A DNA stretch of 64,000 nt from Bacteroides intestinalis (GCF_902364365.1 NZ_CABJDN010000002.1:66815-130814); one strand, 5' to 3'; counted from the stretch's first letter, positions 16,366 through 25,320 are shown. Notes: generated from the sequence alone by a model not told the origin. A program made the numbers and translations.

Positions 16366-16988
16366 CGTTTATTATCCTTTCTTGCACAATAATTCAGGAT
16401 ATGCCCGGGAATAATCAATGCAAAAACAATCACCAATACAAATTCTAACAATGACAAATAGGAAGAAGTCTTATCCAGAATACTGAATAACATATTCAGT
16501 CCCAATGCAATTCCAAAAGCAGGGAAACCGGAAAAGAGTGTATAGCGAATTATGCTCCCGGTTATAATGCTACTTAGAGAAATAAGGATTGCGCATATCG
16601 GCAGAATTATCTCATAATGATTGGTAAACGTTGCTCCAAGTACAATCGCAATACAAAGTAGCCCCATGATTTGCCACATTTCATTCAAGACCTTATCGCC
16701 ATACGACTTTGCGAGCTTACGTTGCTTACGTACCAGTATGAAGCTAAAGAGATAACCTAAAACCGGAACTCCCCAAAAGCCCCACATCCAAACTGGATTT
16801 CGCGTCCAATAGATTCCTGCAAAAACTACCAACGTAACTATTGCAGAAACATATCCCCATAACAAAAACATATTTCCACTACCCGTATCTAAATTACGTC
16901 GGGTATTCTGTATCATTTGAGTGATGAGCTTCAAACTCTCTTGCTCGTTCAATTCTTTGTCTTCCATAATAATGTCTTTCTCTTCCAT
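16362..16988 (-). CDS. Membrane protein with LNEQES...ITQMIQNT N terminus
   Basis: A 208-residue protein with about six membrane segments. The cytoplasmic N terminus has the LNEQESLKLITQMIQNT motif shared with the gene at 14304. The start may be at 16988 or at the second Met (16967), which lies closer to the motif. It begins 4 nt after the DUF2141-like gene and overlaps the next gene by four bases, so these belong to one operon driven by the promoter near 17440. Confidence 0.73.
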   Translation of the reverse strand: MEEKDIIMEDKELNEQESLKLITQMIQNTRRNLDTGSGNMFLLWGYVSAIVTLVVFAGIYWTRNPVWMWGFWGVPVLGYLFSFILVRKQRKLAKSYGDKVLNEMWQIMGLLCIAIVLGATFTNHYEIILPICAILISLSSIITGSIIRYTLFSGFPAFGIALGLNMLFSILDKTSSYLSLLEFVLVIVFALIIPGHILNYCARKDNKR

Positions 16989-16992
16989 AAAA

Positions 16993-17379
16993 TTATTTTT
17001 TAGCTTTATTCCGCAGATCAGTCAACTCGACATCAATTGTTTTTGCTTCAGCTGTCATGTCTAAATCCACAATCGCACAATTCTCCGTCGGTACACCGTC
17101 TACCCTGTCCAATTGATAATTACCGTTTTCATCGTGGTACACATACAATTTGCATTTCCCTTCGGGTACTTCTTTCAATACAAGCGTCACTGTATCACCA
17201 GTAGCGTCCGCCATCGCATACTGCCCTTTATCAGCAGCAATCATCACCTCCCCTTTCGCCGAACGGATATTCTTTACCTTCACCGTCAAGTCACTCTGAG
17301 CAGAAACAGATACTGCACAAGAAGCTAACATGAACAATGCAACCCATTTAATACCAGTCATTTTCATAATCATAAACAA
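16993..17379 (-). CDS. DUF2141-like secreted protein
   Basis: A 128-residue protein with a signal peptide ending near SVSAQ. The mature part follows the DUF2141 plan: LTVKVKNIRSAKGEVMIA, then CKLYVYHDENGNYQLD and a GVPTENCAI motif, all shared with the clear DUF2141 protein at 24.8 kb, but the end is divergent. The start could be Met1, Met5 or Met7. It is the first gene of the membrane-protein operon, behind a strong promoter. Confidence 0.75.
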   Translation of the reverse strand: MFMIMKMTGIKWVALFMLASCAVSVSAQSDLTVKVKNIRSAKGEVMIAADKGQYAMADATGDTVTLVLKEVPEGKCKLYVYHDENGNYQLDRVDGVPTENCAIVDLDMTAEAKTIDVELTDLRNKAKK

Positions 17380-17424
17380 TTTAGATTTTCACAATAAAAC
17401 ATATTTTGGGTTCGAACTCCACTG

Positions 17425-17455
17425 CAAATATAAGTAGTTTATTTTATAAACCAAA
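17425..17455 (-). promoter_or_regulatory. Promoter of the 17379-13490 operon (TTTG-N19-TATATTTG, minus strand)
   Basis: On the plus strand CAAATATA at 17425-17432 and CAAA at 17452-17455 give an ideal 19-nt spacer. It lies 46 nt upstream of the DUF2141-like gene. Confidence 0.75.
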
Positions 17456-17518
17456 TTATTATATAAATTATTTTATGATGAGCAATATATAACTAAAAAC
17501 TAAATGTCATGTCGCAAG

Positions 17519-17716
17519 AAACTAATCCCTGCACTGCGATAAACTAATCATCAGGATTAATAATATTATTCTTACCACAGTTATATTAGTTTCTTACTAC
17601 AACTATGTTATATTCTTACCACATCTATTGTAAGAAAGAAACATAATTGTAGTAAGATTAATATTATGCAAGAAAAATATTAGTGTATCGCAGTATCAAG
17701 ATTAGTAAAATGTACA
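17519..17716. repeat. 22-bp phased repeat with inverted symmetry (array B)
   Basis: Repeated words recur at exact 22-nt spacing: AAACTAATC at 17519 and 17541; TTCTTAC at 17569, 17591 and 17613; GTAAG at 17630 and 17652; ATTAG at 17679 and 17701. The two halves are also inverted copies: 17533-17548 against 17679-17694 (15 of 16) and 17593-17609 against 17640-17656 (16 of 17). It fills the gap between the divergent DUF2141-like and zapA operons. Confidence 0.8.
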
Positions 17717-17820
17717 AATTGATATAGTTTTTAGCCACCGCCGAAGATTCCATTTTCAAACGTCACAAATTCCTTTTTCCGGTTATTTCACCTCTCCTAC
17801 AACATTTTTCCCTGAAAAGT

Positions 17821-17851
17821 TTTTGTAATCTCCAAGTTAATTGTATTTTTG
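17821..17851 (+). promoter_or_regulatory. Promoter of the zapA operon (TTTTG-N18-TATTTTTG)
   Basis: TTTTG at 17821-17825 and TATTTTTG at 17844-17851. The box ends 20 nt before the ATG at 17872, which supports that start over the GTG at 17851. Confidence 0.65.
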
Positions 17852-17871
17852 TGTACAATTTTGGTATAGTA

Positions 17872-18165
17872 ATGACTGACGAAGAAAAGAAGCGATTAAG
17901 TACCTTTGAAGCGAGACTGCGCCATTTGATCTTTTTGCATGATGAATTGAGGCGCGAAAATGCTGAATTAAAGCAACTTCTAAAAACTAAACAAGAAGAA
18001 TGCGAGCAGGTACATGCCGAATATGAAGCTTTGGAAGACGACTATACGAACCTAAAAACAGCAATGACAATCAGCCTTAACGGCAGCGACGTAAAAGAGA
18101 CGAAACTGCGATTGTCCAAATTAGTGCGTGAAGTCGATAAATGCATCGCTTTGTTGAATGAATAA
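17872..18165 (+). CDS. Short coiled-coil protein upstream of zapA
   Basis: A 97-residue acidic and helical protein from MTDEEKKRLS. The middle (ELRRENAELKQLLKTKQEEC) is a strong coiled coil with heptad Leu. It is 8 nt upstream of zapA in the same operon. By analogy with ZapB-like and other short coiled-coil proteins it may act in cell division, but that rests only on context. The promoter box at 17844-17851 fixes the start at 17872. Confidence 0.8.
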   Translation: MTDEEKKRLSTFEARLRHLIFLHDELRRENAELKQLLKTKQEECEQVHAEYEALEDDYTNLKTAMTISLNGSDVKETKLRLSKLVREVDKCIALLNE

Positions 18166-18173
18166 CGAGATGT

Positions 18174-18464
18174 ATGAACGATAAAATAAAGATAAACCTG
18201 CAAATGGCAGGCTCAACCTACCCCCTCACCATACTGCGCGAGGAGGAAGAAATGGTAAGAGAAGCCGCCAAACAGGTGGATATACGGCTCAATGCGTATC
18301 GAGAACATTACCAGAATGTGACTCCCGAAAAGATTATAGCCATGGTGGCCTATCAATTTGCTTTGGAGAACCTGAAAATGAAAAACCGAAACGATACTCG
18401 TCCGTATGCCGACAAGATAGAAGAACTGACAGAGGTGTTGGAAACATACTTCAAAGGACTGTAA
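18174..18464 (+). CDS. zapA: Cell division protein ZapA
   Basis: A 96-residue cytoplasmic protein of the ZapA family, which bundles FtsZ filaments at the septum. The N-terminal beta hairpin (KINLQMAGSTYPLTI) and the following helix EEEEMVREAAKQVDIRLN are typical, and the C-terminal helix can form the coiled-coil dimer. It lies 8 nt after the coiled-coil gene, and rny follows about 145 nt later. Confidence 0.9.
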   Translation: MNDKIKINLQMAGSTYPLTILREEEEMVREAAKQVDIRLNAYREHYQNVTPEKIIAMVAYQFALENLKMKNRNDTRPYADKIEELTEVLETYFKGL

Positions 18465-18590
18465 ACGTCCGGAAGCTTTTCCTCAGAACACCAAAGCCAG
18501 CAAAAGAATTAGAAAATCCACGCACTGTGTGAAAGTGTCCCTCTTAAAAAGAATGAGGGTGGCTTTCCTGCAGTGCGTTTTTTATTTATA
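18465..18590 (+). ncRNA. Structured RNA between zapA and rny; candidate 6S RNA (ssrS)
   Basis: The 144-nt gap is mostly occupied by a long, symmetric interrupted hairpin. CGCACTG (18521) pairs with CAGTGCG (18571), GAAAG with CTTTC and CCCTC with GAGGG, separated by matching 3-nt internal loops, and a run of six T follows. In several bacterial groups the 6S RNA gene lies next to zapA, so this region is a candidate. The part upstream of the hairpin shows no clear closing stem. A simple terminator is the alternative. Confidence 0.38.
18521..18587 (+). terminator. Rho-independent terminator after zapA (or 3' end of the ncRNA)
   Basis: The interrupted stem 18521-18577 is followed by TTTTTTATTT. 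Confidence 0.7.
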
Positions 18591-18608
18591 TACTTAAAAC
18601 AAATTGAA

Positions 18609-20144
18609 ATGACAGTAACAATACTAGTATCCATTGCCTGTTTCATTATCGGTGGATTTCTGTCGTACATGTTCTTCAAGCATGGTTTGAAGTCCAAATA
18701 TGACAACATTCTGAAAGAAGCCGAGGCTGAAGCGGAAGTGATTAAAAAGAATAAGTTGCTCGAAGTAAAGGAGAAGTTCCTGAACAAAAAAGCAGACTTG
18801 GAGAAAGAAGTAGCGATCCGCAACCAAAAAATTCAGCAAGCGGAGAACAAGTTGAAACAACGTGAGTTGGTGCTGAACCAACGCCAGGAAGAGATACAGC
18901 GTAAGAAATCAGAAGCCGAAGCGGTGAAAGAAAACCTGGAAGCCCAGCTGGTTATTATCGACAAGAAGAAAGACGAACTGGATAAACTGCAACAGCAGGA
19001 AATCGAAAAACTGGAAACTATTTCCGGACTCTCGGCCGATGAAGCCAAAGAACGTATGATCGAGTCTTTGAAAGAGGAGGCCAAGACGCAGGCACAATCC
19101 TTCATCAACGACATCATGGACGATGCCAAACTGACTGCCAGCAAAGAAGCAAAACGTATCGTAATACAATCCATACAACGTGTAGCTACGGAAACTGCCA
19201 TCGAAAATTCAGTGACCGTATTCCACATTGAATCAGACGAAATCAAGGGACGCATTATCGGTCGCGAAGGTCGCAATATCCGTGCACTTGAAGCCGCAAC
19301 GGGTGTGGAAATTGTGGTAGATGATACGCCCGAAGCTATCGTATTGTCAGCTTTCGACCCTGTACGTCGTGAAATTGCCCGCTTGGCACTGCATCAGTTG
19401 GTGACTGACGGACGTATCCACCCGGCACGTATCGAAGAAGTTGTATCTAAGGTACGTAAGCAAGTGGAAGAAGAAATCATCGAAACCGGTAAACGTACTA
19501 CGATTGACCTCGGTATCCATGGTTTGCATCCTGAACTGATCCGTATTATCGGTAAGATGAAATATCGTTCTTCTTATGGTCAGAACCTGTTGCAGCATGC
19601 CCGCGAAACAGCCAACCTTTGTGCTGTGATGGCATCGGAACTGGGTCTGAACCCCAAGAAAGCAAAACGTGCCGGATTGCTGCATGATATCGGCAAAGTG
19701 CCCGATGAAGAGCCGGAATTGCCGCATGCACTCTATGGTATGAAGCTGGCTGAGAAGTTCAAGGAAAAACCGGATATCTGCAACGCTATCGGTGCCCACC
19801 ACGATGAAGTGGAGATGACGAGCCTTCTGGCACCCATCGTACAGGTCTGTGATGCTATCTCAGGTGCCCGTCCGGGAGCACGCCGCGAAATTGTTGAGGC
19901 TTACATCAAGCGTCTGAACGATCTGGAACAGTTGGCAATGGCCTATCCGGGTGTGACGAAGACGTATGCCATCCAGGCAGGTCGCGAGTTGCGTGTAATC
20001 GTTGGTGCTGATAAGATTGACGATAAGCAGACTGAAAACCTTTCCGGTGAAATTGCGAAGAAGATACAGGATGAGATGACTTATCCGGGACAGGTGAAGA
20101 TCACGGTAATCCGTGAGACACGCGCAGTAAGTTATGCGAAATAA
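18609..20144 (+). CDS. rny: Ribonuclease Y
   Basis: A 511-residue membrane-anchored endoribonuclease that starts mRNA decay. It has an N-terminal membrane helix ([17 protein letters not shown]), a charged coiled coil to about residue 200, a KH domain with [19 protein letters not shown] and an HD domain with [12 protein letters not shown] near residue 357. The chosen ATG at 18609 begins directly with the membrane helix; the GTG at 18573 would lie inside the upstream terminator. Length is normal for the family. A terminator follows 27 nt after the stop. Confidence 0.97.
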   Translation: MTVTILVSIACFIIGGFLSYMFFKHGLKSKYDNILKEAEAEAEVIKKNKLLEVKEKFLNKKADLEKEVAIRNQKIQQAENKLKQRELVLNQRQEEIQRKKSEAEAVKENLEAQLVIIDKKKDELDKLQQQEIEKLETISGLSADEAKERMIESLKEEAKTQAQSFINDIMDDAKLTASKEAKRIVIQSIQRVATETAIENSVTVFHIESDEIKGRIIGREGRNIRALEAATGVEIVVDDTPEAIVLSAFDPVRREIARLALHQLVTDGRIHPARIEEVVSKVRKQVEEEIIETGKRTTIDLGIHGLHPELIRIIGKMKYRSSYGQNLLQHARETANLCAVMASELGLNPKKAKRAGLLHDIGKVPDEEPELPHALYGMKLAEKFKEKPDICNAIGAHHDEVEMTSLLAPIVQVCDAISGARPGARREIVEAYIKRLNDLEQLAMAYPGVTKTYAIQAGRELRVIVGADKIDDKQTENLSGEIAKKIQDEMTYPGQVKITVIRETRAVSYAK

Positions 20145-20171
20145 ATTGTAAAGATTGAAATTAATGATACA

Positions 20172-20210
20172 GAGGCGGGGAAATAAAAAATTCCTGCCTC
20201 TTTTTGTTTT
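20172..20210 (+). terminator. Rho-independent terminator after rny
   Basis: GAGGCGGGGAA pairs with TTCCTGCCTC across an A-rich loop, followed by TTTTTGTTTT. Confidence 0.88.
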
Positions 20211-20211
20211 C

Positions 20212-20243
20212 TTTGCCATTCACGAAACAGTTTCTTATTTTTG
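20212..20243 (+). promoter_or_regulatory. Promoter of cutC (TTTG-N20-TATTTTTG)
   Basis: TTTG at 20212-20215, a 20-nt spacer and TATTTTTG at 20236-20243, about 33 nt before the ATG. Confidence 0.72.
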
Positions 20244-20276
20244 CATCCACAAACCAAATAATCCTGATTATCAATT

Positions 20277-21038
20277 ATGGAGCAATATCAATTTGAAGTT
20301 TGCGCTAACTCCGTGGAGAGTTGCCTTGCCGCACAGGCAGGAGGAGCAAATCGGGTGGAATTATGCGCCGGAATACCGGAAGGGGGTACTACCCCATCCT
20401 ACGGAGATATCGTCATTGCCCGGGAAGCCTTAACAAAGACTCTTCTGCACGTCATCATCCGTCCCCGTGGCGGAGATTTTCTGTACTCCCCCGTCGAGCA
20501 GCGCATTATGCTGAAGGATATAGACAACGCCCGTAGATTGGGAGCAGACGGGGTTGTATTCGGTTGCCTTACTGCTAAAGGGGATATAGACCTGTCCTTG
20601 ATGAGGCAACTGATAGAAGCATCACGAGGCATGTCCGTTACGTTCCATCGTGCTTTCGACGTATGCCGCAATCCACAGGAAGCGTTGGAACAAATCATAG
20701 AGTTAGGTTGTAACCGTATTCTAACTTCAGGTGCACAGGCTACGGCAGCACAGGGCATCCCTTTACTAAAAAAATTGCAGCAGCAGGCAGATGGGCGCAT
20801 TATCCTGTTGGCTGGTTGCGGAGTAAATGAAAATAATATCGCTCACATCGCCACGGAAACCGATATCCGGGAGTTCCACTTCTCAGCAAGAGAGACCATC
20901 GAAAGCAAAATGCTGCACAGGAACGGAACAGTTTCGATGGGAGGTACTGTGAACATAGAAGAGTATCGTCGCCCCATCACTACCGCAGAACGCGTAAAAA
21001 GAACAATAAAGTCGTTGACCGGTCCCATTAAGAATTAA
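20277..21038 (+). CDS. cutC: Copper homeostasis protein CutC
   Basis: A 253-residue cytoplasmic TIM-barrel protein. The N-terminal FEVCANSVESCLAAQAGGAN and then RVELC are diagnostic of CutC, as are VIIRPRGGDFLYS, TFHRAFDV and ILTSGAQATA. It was linked to copper tolerance in E. coli, though its biochemical role is not settled. It is the first gene of a two-gene transcript with the lipoprotein 16 nt downstream. Confidence 0.96.
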   Translation: MEQYQFEVCANSVESCLAAQAGGANRVELCAGIPEGGTTPSYGDIVIAREALTKTLLHVIIRPRGGDFLYSPVEQRIMLKDIDNARRLGADGVVFGCLTAKGDIDLSLMRQLIEASRGMSVTFHRAFDVCRNPQEALEQIIELGCNRILTSGAQATAAQGIPLLKKLQQQADGRIILLAGCGVNENNIAHIATETDIREFHFSARETIESKMLHRNGTVSMGGTVNIEEYRRPITTAERVKRTIKSLTGPIKN

Positions 21039-21053
21039 TTTAAAACAATCAAT

Positions 21054-22025
21054 ATGAAGGCATTAAGTGTAATCACTTTATTAACTCTCCTCAGCATTTC
21101 ATGTGCGCATGAAGCTAAAAATCAAAGTTCCTCAAACTCCACTTCCGACAGCATTGTCCCTACTTTCCTGAAACAGGAAGAAGCCGCACTCCTCCTTCAG
21201 AAAGAGGACGAGCATGTCCGCAGATGGAGCTCATTTGACTTGGCTTCACACACCGTTGGCATCGAAGGCGGAAAACAGGGATATTTGCAGTTTGCCGGCG
21301 CACAGACCCGTAATTGGAATGACGAGGAAACGGCTCTACTTCAGAAATCATCTCAATCCATCAATCAGATTATCCGTAAAAAAGAGCTGAAACTTCCTTT
21401 CCCGGAAGAAGTCAGACTGATAAAGTCAACGATAAAAGAAGAAGGTGGTGCGGGAGGATATACCCGAGATACTTACATCGTACTTATCGACAAGTTGCTC
21501 GAACATCCTGAATATGTAACCAAATTGTTGGCACATGAAGCATTTCACGTCCTTACCCGGAACAATCCGGATTTCCGCAAGAAGATGTACAGCATCATCG
21601 GTTTTAATATTCTTCCGAAGGAAATAGAATTTCCCGAAGAGTTGAAAGAACGGTTTATCTCCAATCCGGATGTTATCCGCCACGACAGTTATGCTACTTT
21701 TACCATCAACGGTGAAAAGAAAGATTGCTGCATGGTTATTTATTCAACCAAGCCTTATGAGGGAGGCAGCTTCTTCCAATACCTCAATATTGGCCTCGTT
21801 CCCATCGACAAGAATACCTGCAAAGCGATTGAGAAAGAAGGTAAGGCAGTGGTTTACTCTATTAACGAAGCCTCTGATTTTTATGACAGAATGGGACGTA
21901 ATACTCAGTACATCATTGACCCGGAAGAAGTGTTAGCCGATAACTTCAGTTTATTGCTGACAGGAATGACAGAGGGGTTGCCCTCACCGGAAGTGATACA
22001 AAAAATGGAAGAGGCTTGCAAATAA
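21054..22025 (+). CDS. Lipoprotein with HExxH motif, putative zinc metallopeptidase
   Basis: A 323-residue protein. The lipobox LSISC gives a modified cysteine near residue 17, followed by a Ser/Asn-rich linker. The segment LLAHEAFHVLTR holds H161, E162 and H165, a classic HExxH zinc site, and DPEEVLADNFSLLL near residue 287 offers the third acidic ligand. This arrangement resembles gluzincin peptidases of unknown family. It acts at the inner or outer membrane facing the periplasm. It follows cutC closely, but a functional link to copper is not shown. Confidence 0.8.
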   Translation: MKALSVITLLTLLSISCAHEAKNQSSSNSTSDSIVPTFLKQEEAALLLQKEDEHVRRWSSFDLASHTVGIEGGKQGYLQFAGAQTRNWNDEETALLQKSSQSINQIIRKKELKLPFPEEVRLIKSTIKEEGGAGGYTRDTYIVLIDKLLEHPEYVTKLLAHEAFHVLTRNNPDFRKKMYSIIGFNILPKEIEFPEELKERFISNPDVIRHDSYATFTINGEKKDCCMVIYSTKPYEGGSFFQYLNIGLVPIDKNTCKAIEKEGKAVVYSINEASDFYDRMGRNTQYIIDPEEVLADNFSLLLTGMTEGLPSPEVIQKMEEACK

Positions 22026-22052
22026 GCCTCTCCCACTCTATTGTTGCTTTTC

Positions 22053-24716
22053 TTATAGTCCTTTCACCGTTTTCATCAACTGCTCACCCAAGCCGATGGT
22101 ATAACCCTGTGAAACAAATACCACGCGATTGAAGGTATCGGCAATGATAAATATGGGCAATGTATCTTTGCGTTTCAGCTTCATATTCTTCACAATCTGC
22201 TGAGCTATGTCTTCTGTGTCGATTCCATAAATCACAGTATTGGGTAAACCGGGGAAATCAGCAGCACGATATTTGCCGGCCTGTTCCTGATTCGGGAAGA
22301 GTAATACAAGCTTTCTACCCCATTTCTCCAGGTCGGCTTTCAAAGCAGAGATATCCCGCAAGGCATGATTTGTAGGTTCCTGGTTCACCCCAAGAATACC
22401 GACAACGAAGTAACCACGACCACAGGCTTGAAGCAGACTTTGCTTGTTGCCGCCTTCCAATGTTGTGAACAAGCTCTCCGAATTGAAGTTTCCGATAACC
22501 TGTACCTCATCTTTATTTTCACGCATCACCAGTCTCGTTTCTGTACGTCCGCCTGCTTTCACATTCAATGATGTCATTTGCGCCAATACACCGCCACTTG
22601 CCAGGCGGGTACCGGTTACCAGAATATAATCTCCGGCATCCAGAGACGTTCCCTCCTTCAGCAAACTGCTCCATGTAACGCCGCCCCCCATGTCTGTGTC
22701 ACCCTCATCGTAAGACAACAACTGCAAATTACCTTGCGGAGTTACTTTGGAAATAGTGAAATGAGAATAATATTTCGGATTGTCCAGTGACTGAATCGGT
22801 GTATATTTAGCTGAAAGCCTGCCTCTCTGTGCAGGTGCCTGCCCGGCTGCTTCGAAGTTCACATCTATGGCTCCGTCATCAGTTATCAGCTGCACTTTAC
22901 CCGTCACCTCATCAATGCGTGCAGGAACTCCCATGCTGCGTGCCATGGACACGAAGAAGATATCACGACTGTGGGCATCGGCCAAACGTGCTTTCCACAC
23001 ACCTTCGGGAGATACAGGAGGTGCCCCCAGATTACATTCCTTGTTCACCTGAATGTTTTTCGCTACCCATGCAACCATCTTCATAGGCTCCGCTACATAA
23101 GCCTCAATATCTTCTTTCGAAATCACCTTGCCAAAGAAAGTCTTATACGGAGTCAACATTTCATTGCTTACACGCGGATTGCGCACGTATTTGCGGAAAT
23201 ATCCGACGTTCGTCGTGCGTACACGAGACTGCATGTGATCTATCAAGACATCCAGACGAACATCACGAAGGTCTTTTGCCGAAATCTGCTGCAAAAGGTC
23301 TATCCCTCCTTTCCTGGAGTTATCAGAACGCAAACGAGTCATGAACTCACGAATCACTCTGTAATTTCCACGGGCGGCAATCAGAATCTTGGCTACTGCA
23401 TCCCGATCTAACTTATAATCTCTCGCAAAATTGCGTGCCGCCTCTTCCGAGATAAACTTGCCGACATAAGCGTTACGGATAGAGTCTTCTATTGCCAGTC
23501 TGCGGTCATTTTCCGCCCGCTGTTCCGGCGTCACTTCGGGTAAGTTGGCACTTTCTGCGGGAGGCACAATATCAACATCTACCGTGAAGCTGTCACCCGC
23601 TTGCTTATCAAGGGTTACGGTCAGTTCCGCTTGCTTGCCAAAGGAAAGTTGGGAGAAACCGAAACGGCCATCTTTGGAGGCCCAGACAAGCATATCCCCT
23701 TTTCCGGCAGTCAGTCCGCACACACCACTGTCGTCGGTATGTTTCGTTGCTACGGTATAGAATTCCGCATAATTGTAGAGTTTGAACTCCACGCAGGCGT
23801 CAGGAACCGGATTTCCCGCCTCATCTTTCACCATAACCTTAGCTTGTGCTGTAGGCGCATAATTATCAATCACATTGATTTCCGTATACGTGGGGTTAAC
23901 GGACATTACTTCTTCTTTTCCTTCATACCGTCCGAAAACCTTTGTGTGCATCAACATTCCGCGACTGGCAGGTGCATTGAACCAACCAAGATCCAGTACC
24001 GGTTCCGGTTCGCAGGCACCCAGAAAATGCCATTTACCATCTGCCCAGGCTTCCACCCATGCATGGTTATCGTCCGTATGTGCCCATCGTGGTGTATAAA
24101 CCTGCCGTGCCGGAATACCTACCGAGCGAAGTGCCGCCACCAGCAAGGTAGATTCTTCGCCACAACGCCCGTAAGCAGTACTCACTGTTGCCAATGGTGA
24201 ACTGGTACGGGCATCGGAAGGCATATAGACAGCTTTCTCATGACACCAATGGTTCACTTCCAGGATGGCATCGTATAAAGAAAGGGACTTCACACGGTCT
24301 TTCAACTCCTTATAGAACACTACCCGCGCACTATCCAGTTGTTCGTTGTTCACCCGCACCGGAAGTACAAAATGGCGGAACAAATCTTCGGGAATGGTCT
24401 TTCCCCAAGGCATTTCCTCTGCGGCACGCTGGGATGCGCGGATATTCATTAAGTGAAATTCACCGGGATAATCAGTAATATCCGCCAACGGCATATAGGC
24501 ATAAAGGAATTCCAGGGCTTCCTGCTCATAAGTGCTCAGCGAAGCATCATCCAGTATCGCAAATAGTTCTCCCTGCGGCATCAAAGCCTTCTTTTGCTGC
24601 AAGTCCTGCTCCACGCGCGAACGATACGAGGCATCGGTCATGAAATGGGATTCTCCACAGGCAGCAAGCAGACAAAGTAGCCAGCATATTCCGAAAAGTT
24701 GTGTAGCTCGTCTCAT
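22053..24716 (-). CDS. Transglutaminase-like domain lipoprotein
   Basis: An 887-residue lipoprotein with lipobox LAAC (C20). The transglutaminase-like core is near residues 130-240: the catalytic Cys is C185 in YGRCGEES and the His is H218 in DNHAWVEAW. Later parts include Ig-like beta regions (VKDEAGNPVPDACVEF near 295) and a C-terminal region of about 150 residues ending with a thioredoxin-like strand set (FPGLPNTVIYGID). The family includes periplasmic proteases and cross-linkers of unknown substrate. It stands alone, convergent with the cutC transcript. Confidence 0.88.
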   Translation of the reverse strand: MRRATQLFGICWLLCLLAACGESHFMTDASYRSRVEQDLQQKKALMPQGELFAILDDASLSTYEQEALEFLYAYMPLADITDYPGEFHLMNIRASQRAAEEMPWGKTIPEDLFRHFVLPVRVNNEQLDSARVVFYKELKDRVKSLSLYDAILEVNHWCHEKAVYMPSDARTSSPLATVSTAYGRCGEESTLLVAALRSVGIPARQVYTPRWAHTDDNHAWVEAWADGKWHFLGACEPEPVLDLGWFNAPASRGMLMHTKVFGRYEGKEEVMSVNPTYTEINVIDNYAPTAQAKVMVKDEAGNPVPDACVEFKLYNYAEFYTVATKHTDDSGVCGLTAGKGDMLVWASKDGRFGFSQLSFGKQAELTVTLDKQAGDSFTVDVDIVPPAESANLPEVTPEQRAENDRRLAIEDSIRNAYVGKFISEEAARNFARDYKLDRDAVAKILIAARGNYRVIREFMTRLRSDNSRKGGIDLLQQISAKDLRDVRLDVLIDHMQSRVRTTNVGYFRKYVRNPRVSNEMLTPYKTFFGKVISKEDIEAYVAEPMKMVAWVAKNIQVNKECNLGAPPVSPEGVWKARLADAHSRDIFFVSMARSMGVPARIDEVTGKVQLITDDGAIDVNFEAAGQAPAQRGRLSAKYTPIQSLDNPKYYSHFTISKVTPQGNLQLLSYDEGDTDMGGGVTWSSLLKEGTSLDAGDYILVTGTRLASGGVLAQMTSLNVKAGGRTETRLVMRENKDEVQVIGNFNSESLFTTLEGGNKQSLLQACGRGYFVVGILGVNQEPTNHALRDISALKADLEKWGRKLVLLFPNQEQAGKYRAADFPGLPNTVIYGIDTEDIAQQIVKNMKLKRKDTLPIFIIADTFNRVVFVSQGYTIGLGEQLMKTVKGL

Positions 24717-24743
24717 AATACTTATATATTAAGGTGTGAGCTA

Positions 24744-24751
24744 CAAAGTTA
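24744..24751 (-). promoter_or_regulatory. -7 box (TAACTTTG, minus strand) for the transglutaminase gene
   Basis: CAAAGTTA on the plus strand, 28 nt before the start codon and just after the DUF2141 stop. Confidence 0.45.
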
Positions 24752-24767
24752 AAGAATAATCTGAAGT

Positions 24768-25181
24768 TTATTTCAGATGTACCACTAAAGTTGTATCTTC
24801 AGAGAAGGTAAAACTGCATTTTTCGTAGGAAGGGGGGCCCATAACGCCTTCGGCATCATTACTGAAACCAAACTTCTCCACAGGAATACCGAAAGCGCCG
24901 GTATCCAATTTGCCATTTCCATTCTCATCCTGATACATGGAGAAAGCATAAGTTCCTGCCGGAAGCCCTTTACAGGGGATAGACACAACTTTGTCCTTCA
25001 CCTCTATTGCAAAACCGGCAAGCGGCTTCTTCATGAATGTTTCCTGAGAGTTGTAGATGGCGACATAGAGTTTACCAACTACATTTTCGATACCACGTAC
25101 TTCCAAAGTAAGATTTTGTGCAGACAGACTTTGAGTTGCAAAAGTCAAAACACATACGAAACTAATAATCATTGCTTTCAT
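24768..25181 (-). CDS. DUF2141 domain-containing secreted protein
   Basis: A 137-residue protein from MKAMIISFV with a signal peptide ending SLSAQ. The upstream in-frame start would add 15 residues ahead of it and is rejected. The mature protein is a textbook DUF2141 beta-sandwich: LEVRGIENVVGKLYVAIYN, then YAFSMYQDENGNGKLDT and FGIPVEKFGFSNDA. It is probably periplasmic or surface-exposed; its function is unknown. It lies downstream of a TonB-dependent receptor, separated by a long palindromic repeat that could block or uncouple transcription. Confidence 0.92.
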   Translation of the reverse strand: MKAMIISFVCVLTFATQSLSAQNLTLEVRGIENVVGKLYVAIYNSQETFMKKPLAGFAIEVKDKVVSIPCKGLPAGTYAFSMYQDENGNGKLDTGAFGIPVEKFGFSNDAEGVMGPPSYEKCSFTFSEDTTLVVHLK

Positions 25182-25210
25182 TTGAATTGTTTTTAAAGAG
25201 TTTATAAATA

Positions 25211-25316
25211 GATACGCGGACGACACGGATTAGGCGGACGGACGCGGACCTTTCTTTTTTAATTAATATAGTTTTTAATCCGCGTTCGTCCGTCTTATCT
25301 GCGTCGTCCGCGTATC
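25211..25316. repeat. GCGGAC-rich 38-bp inverted repeat
   Basis: The left arm 25211-25248 (GATACGCGGACGAC... to ...GACGCGGA) and right arm 25279-25316 are inverted copies with a few mismatches around a 30-bp AT-rich loop. The same words appear, once and in right-arm orientation, at 2763-2794. It fills the gap between the TonB receptor and the DUF2141 gene and could terminate transcription both ways. Confidence 0.85.
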
Positions 25317-25320
25317 AATA

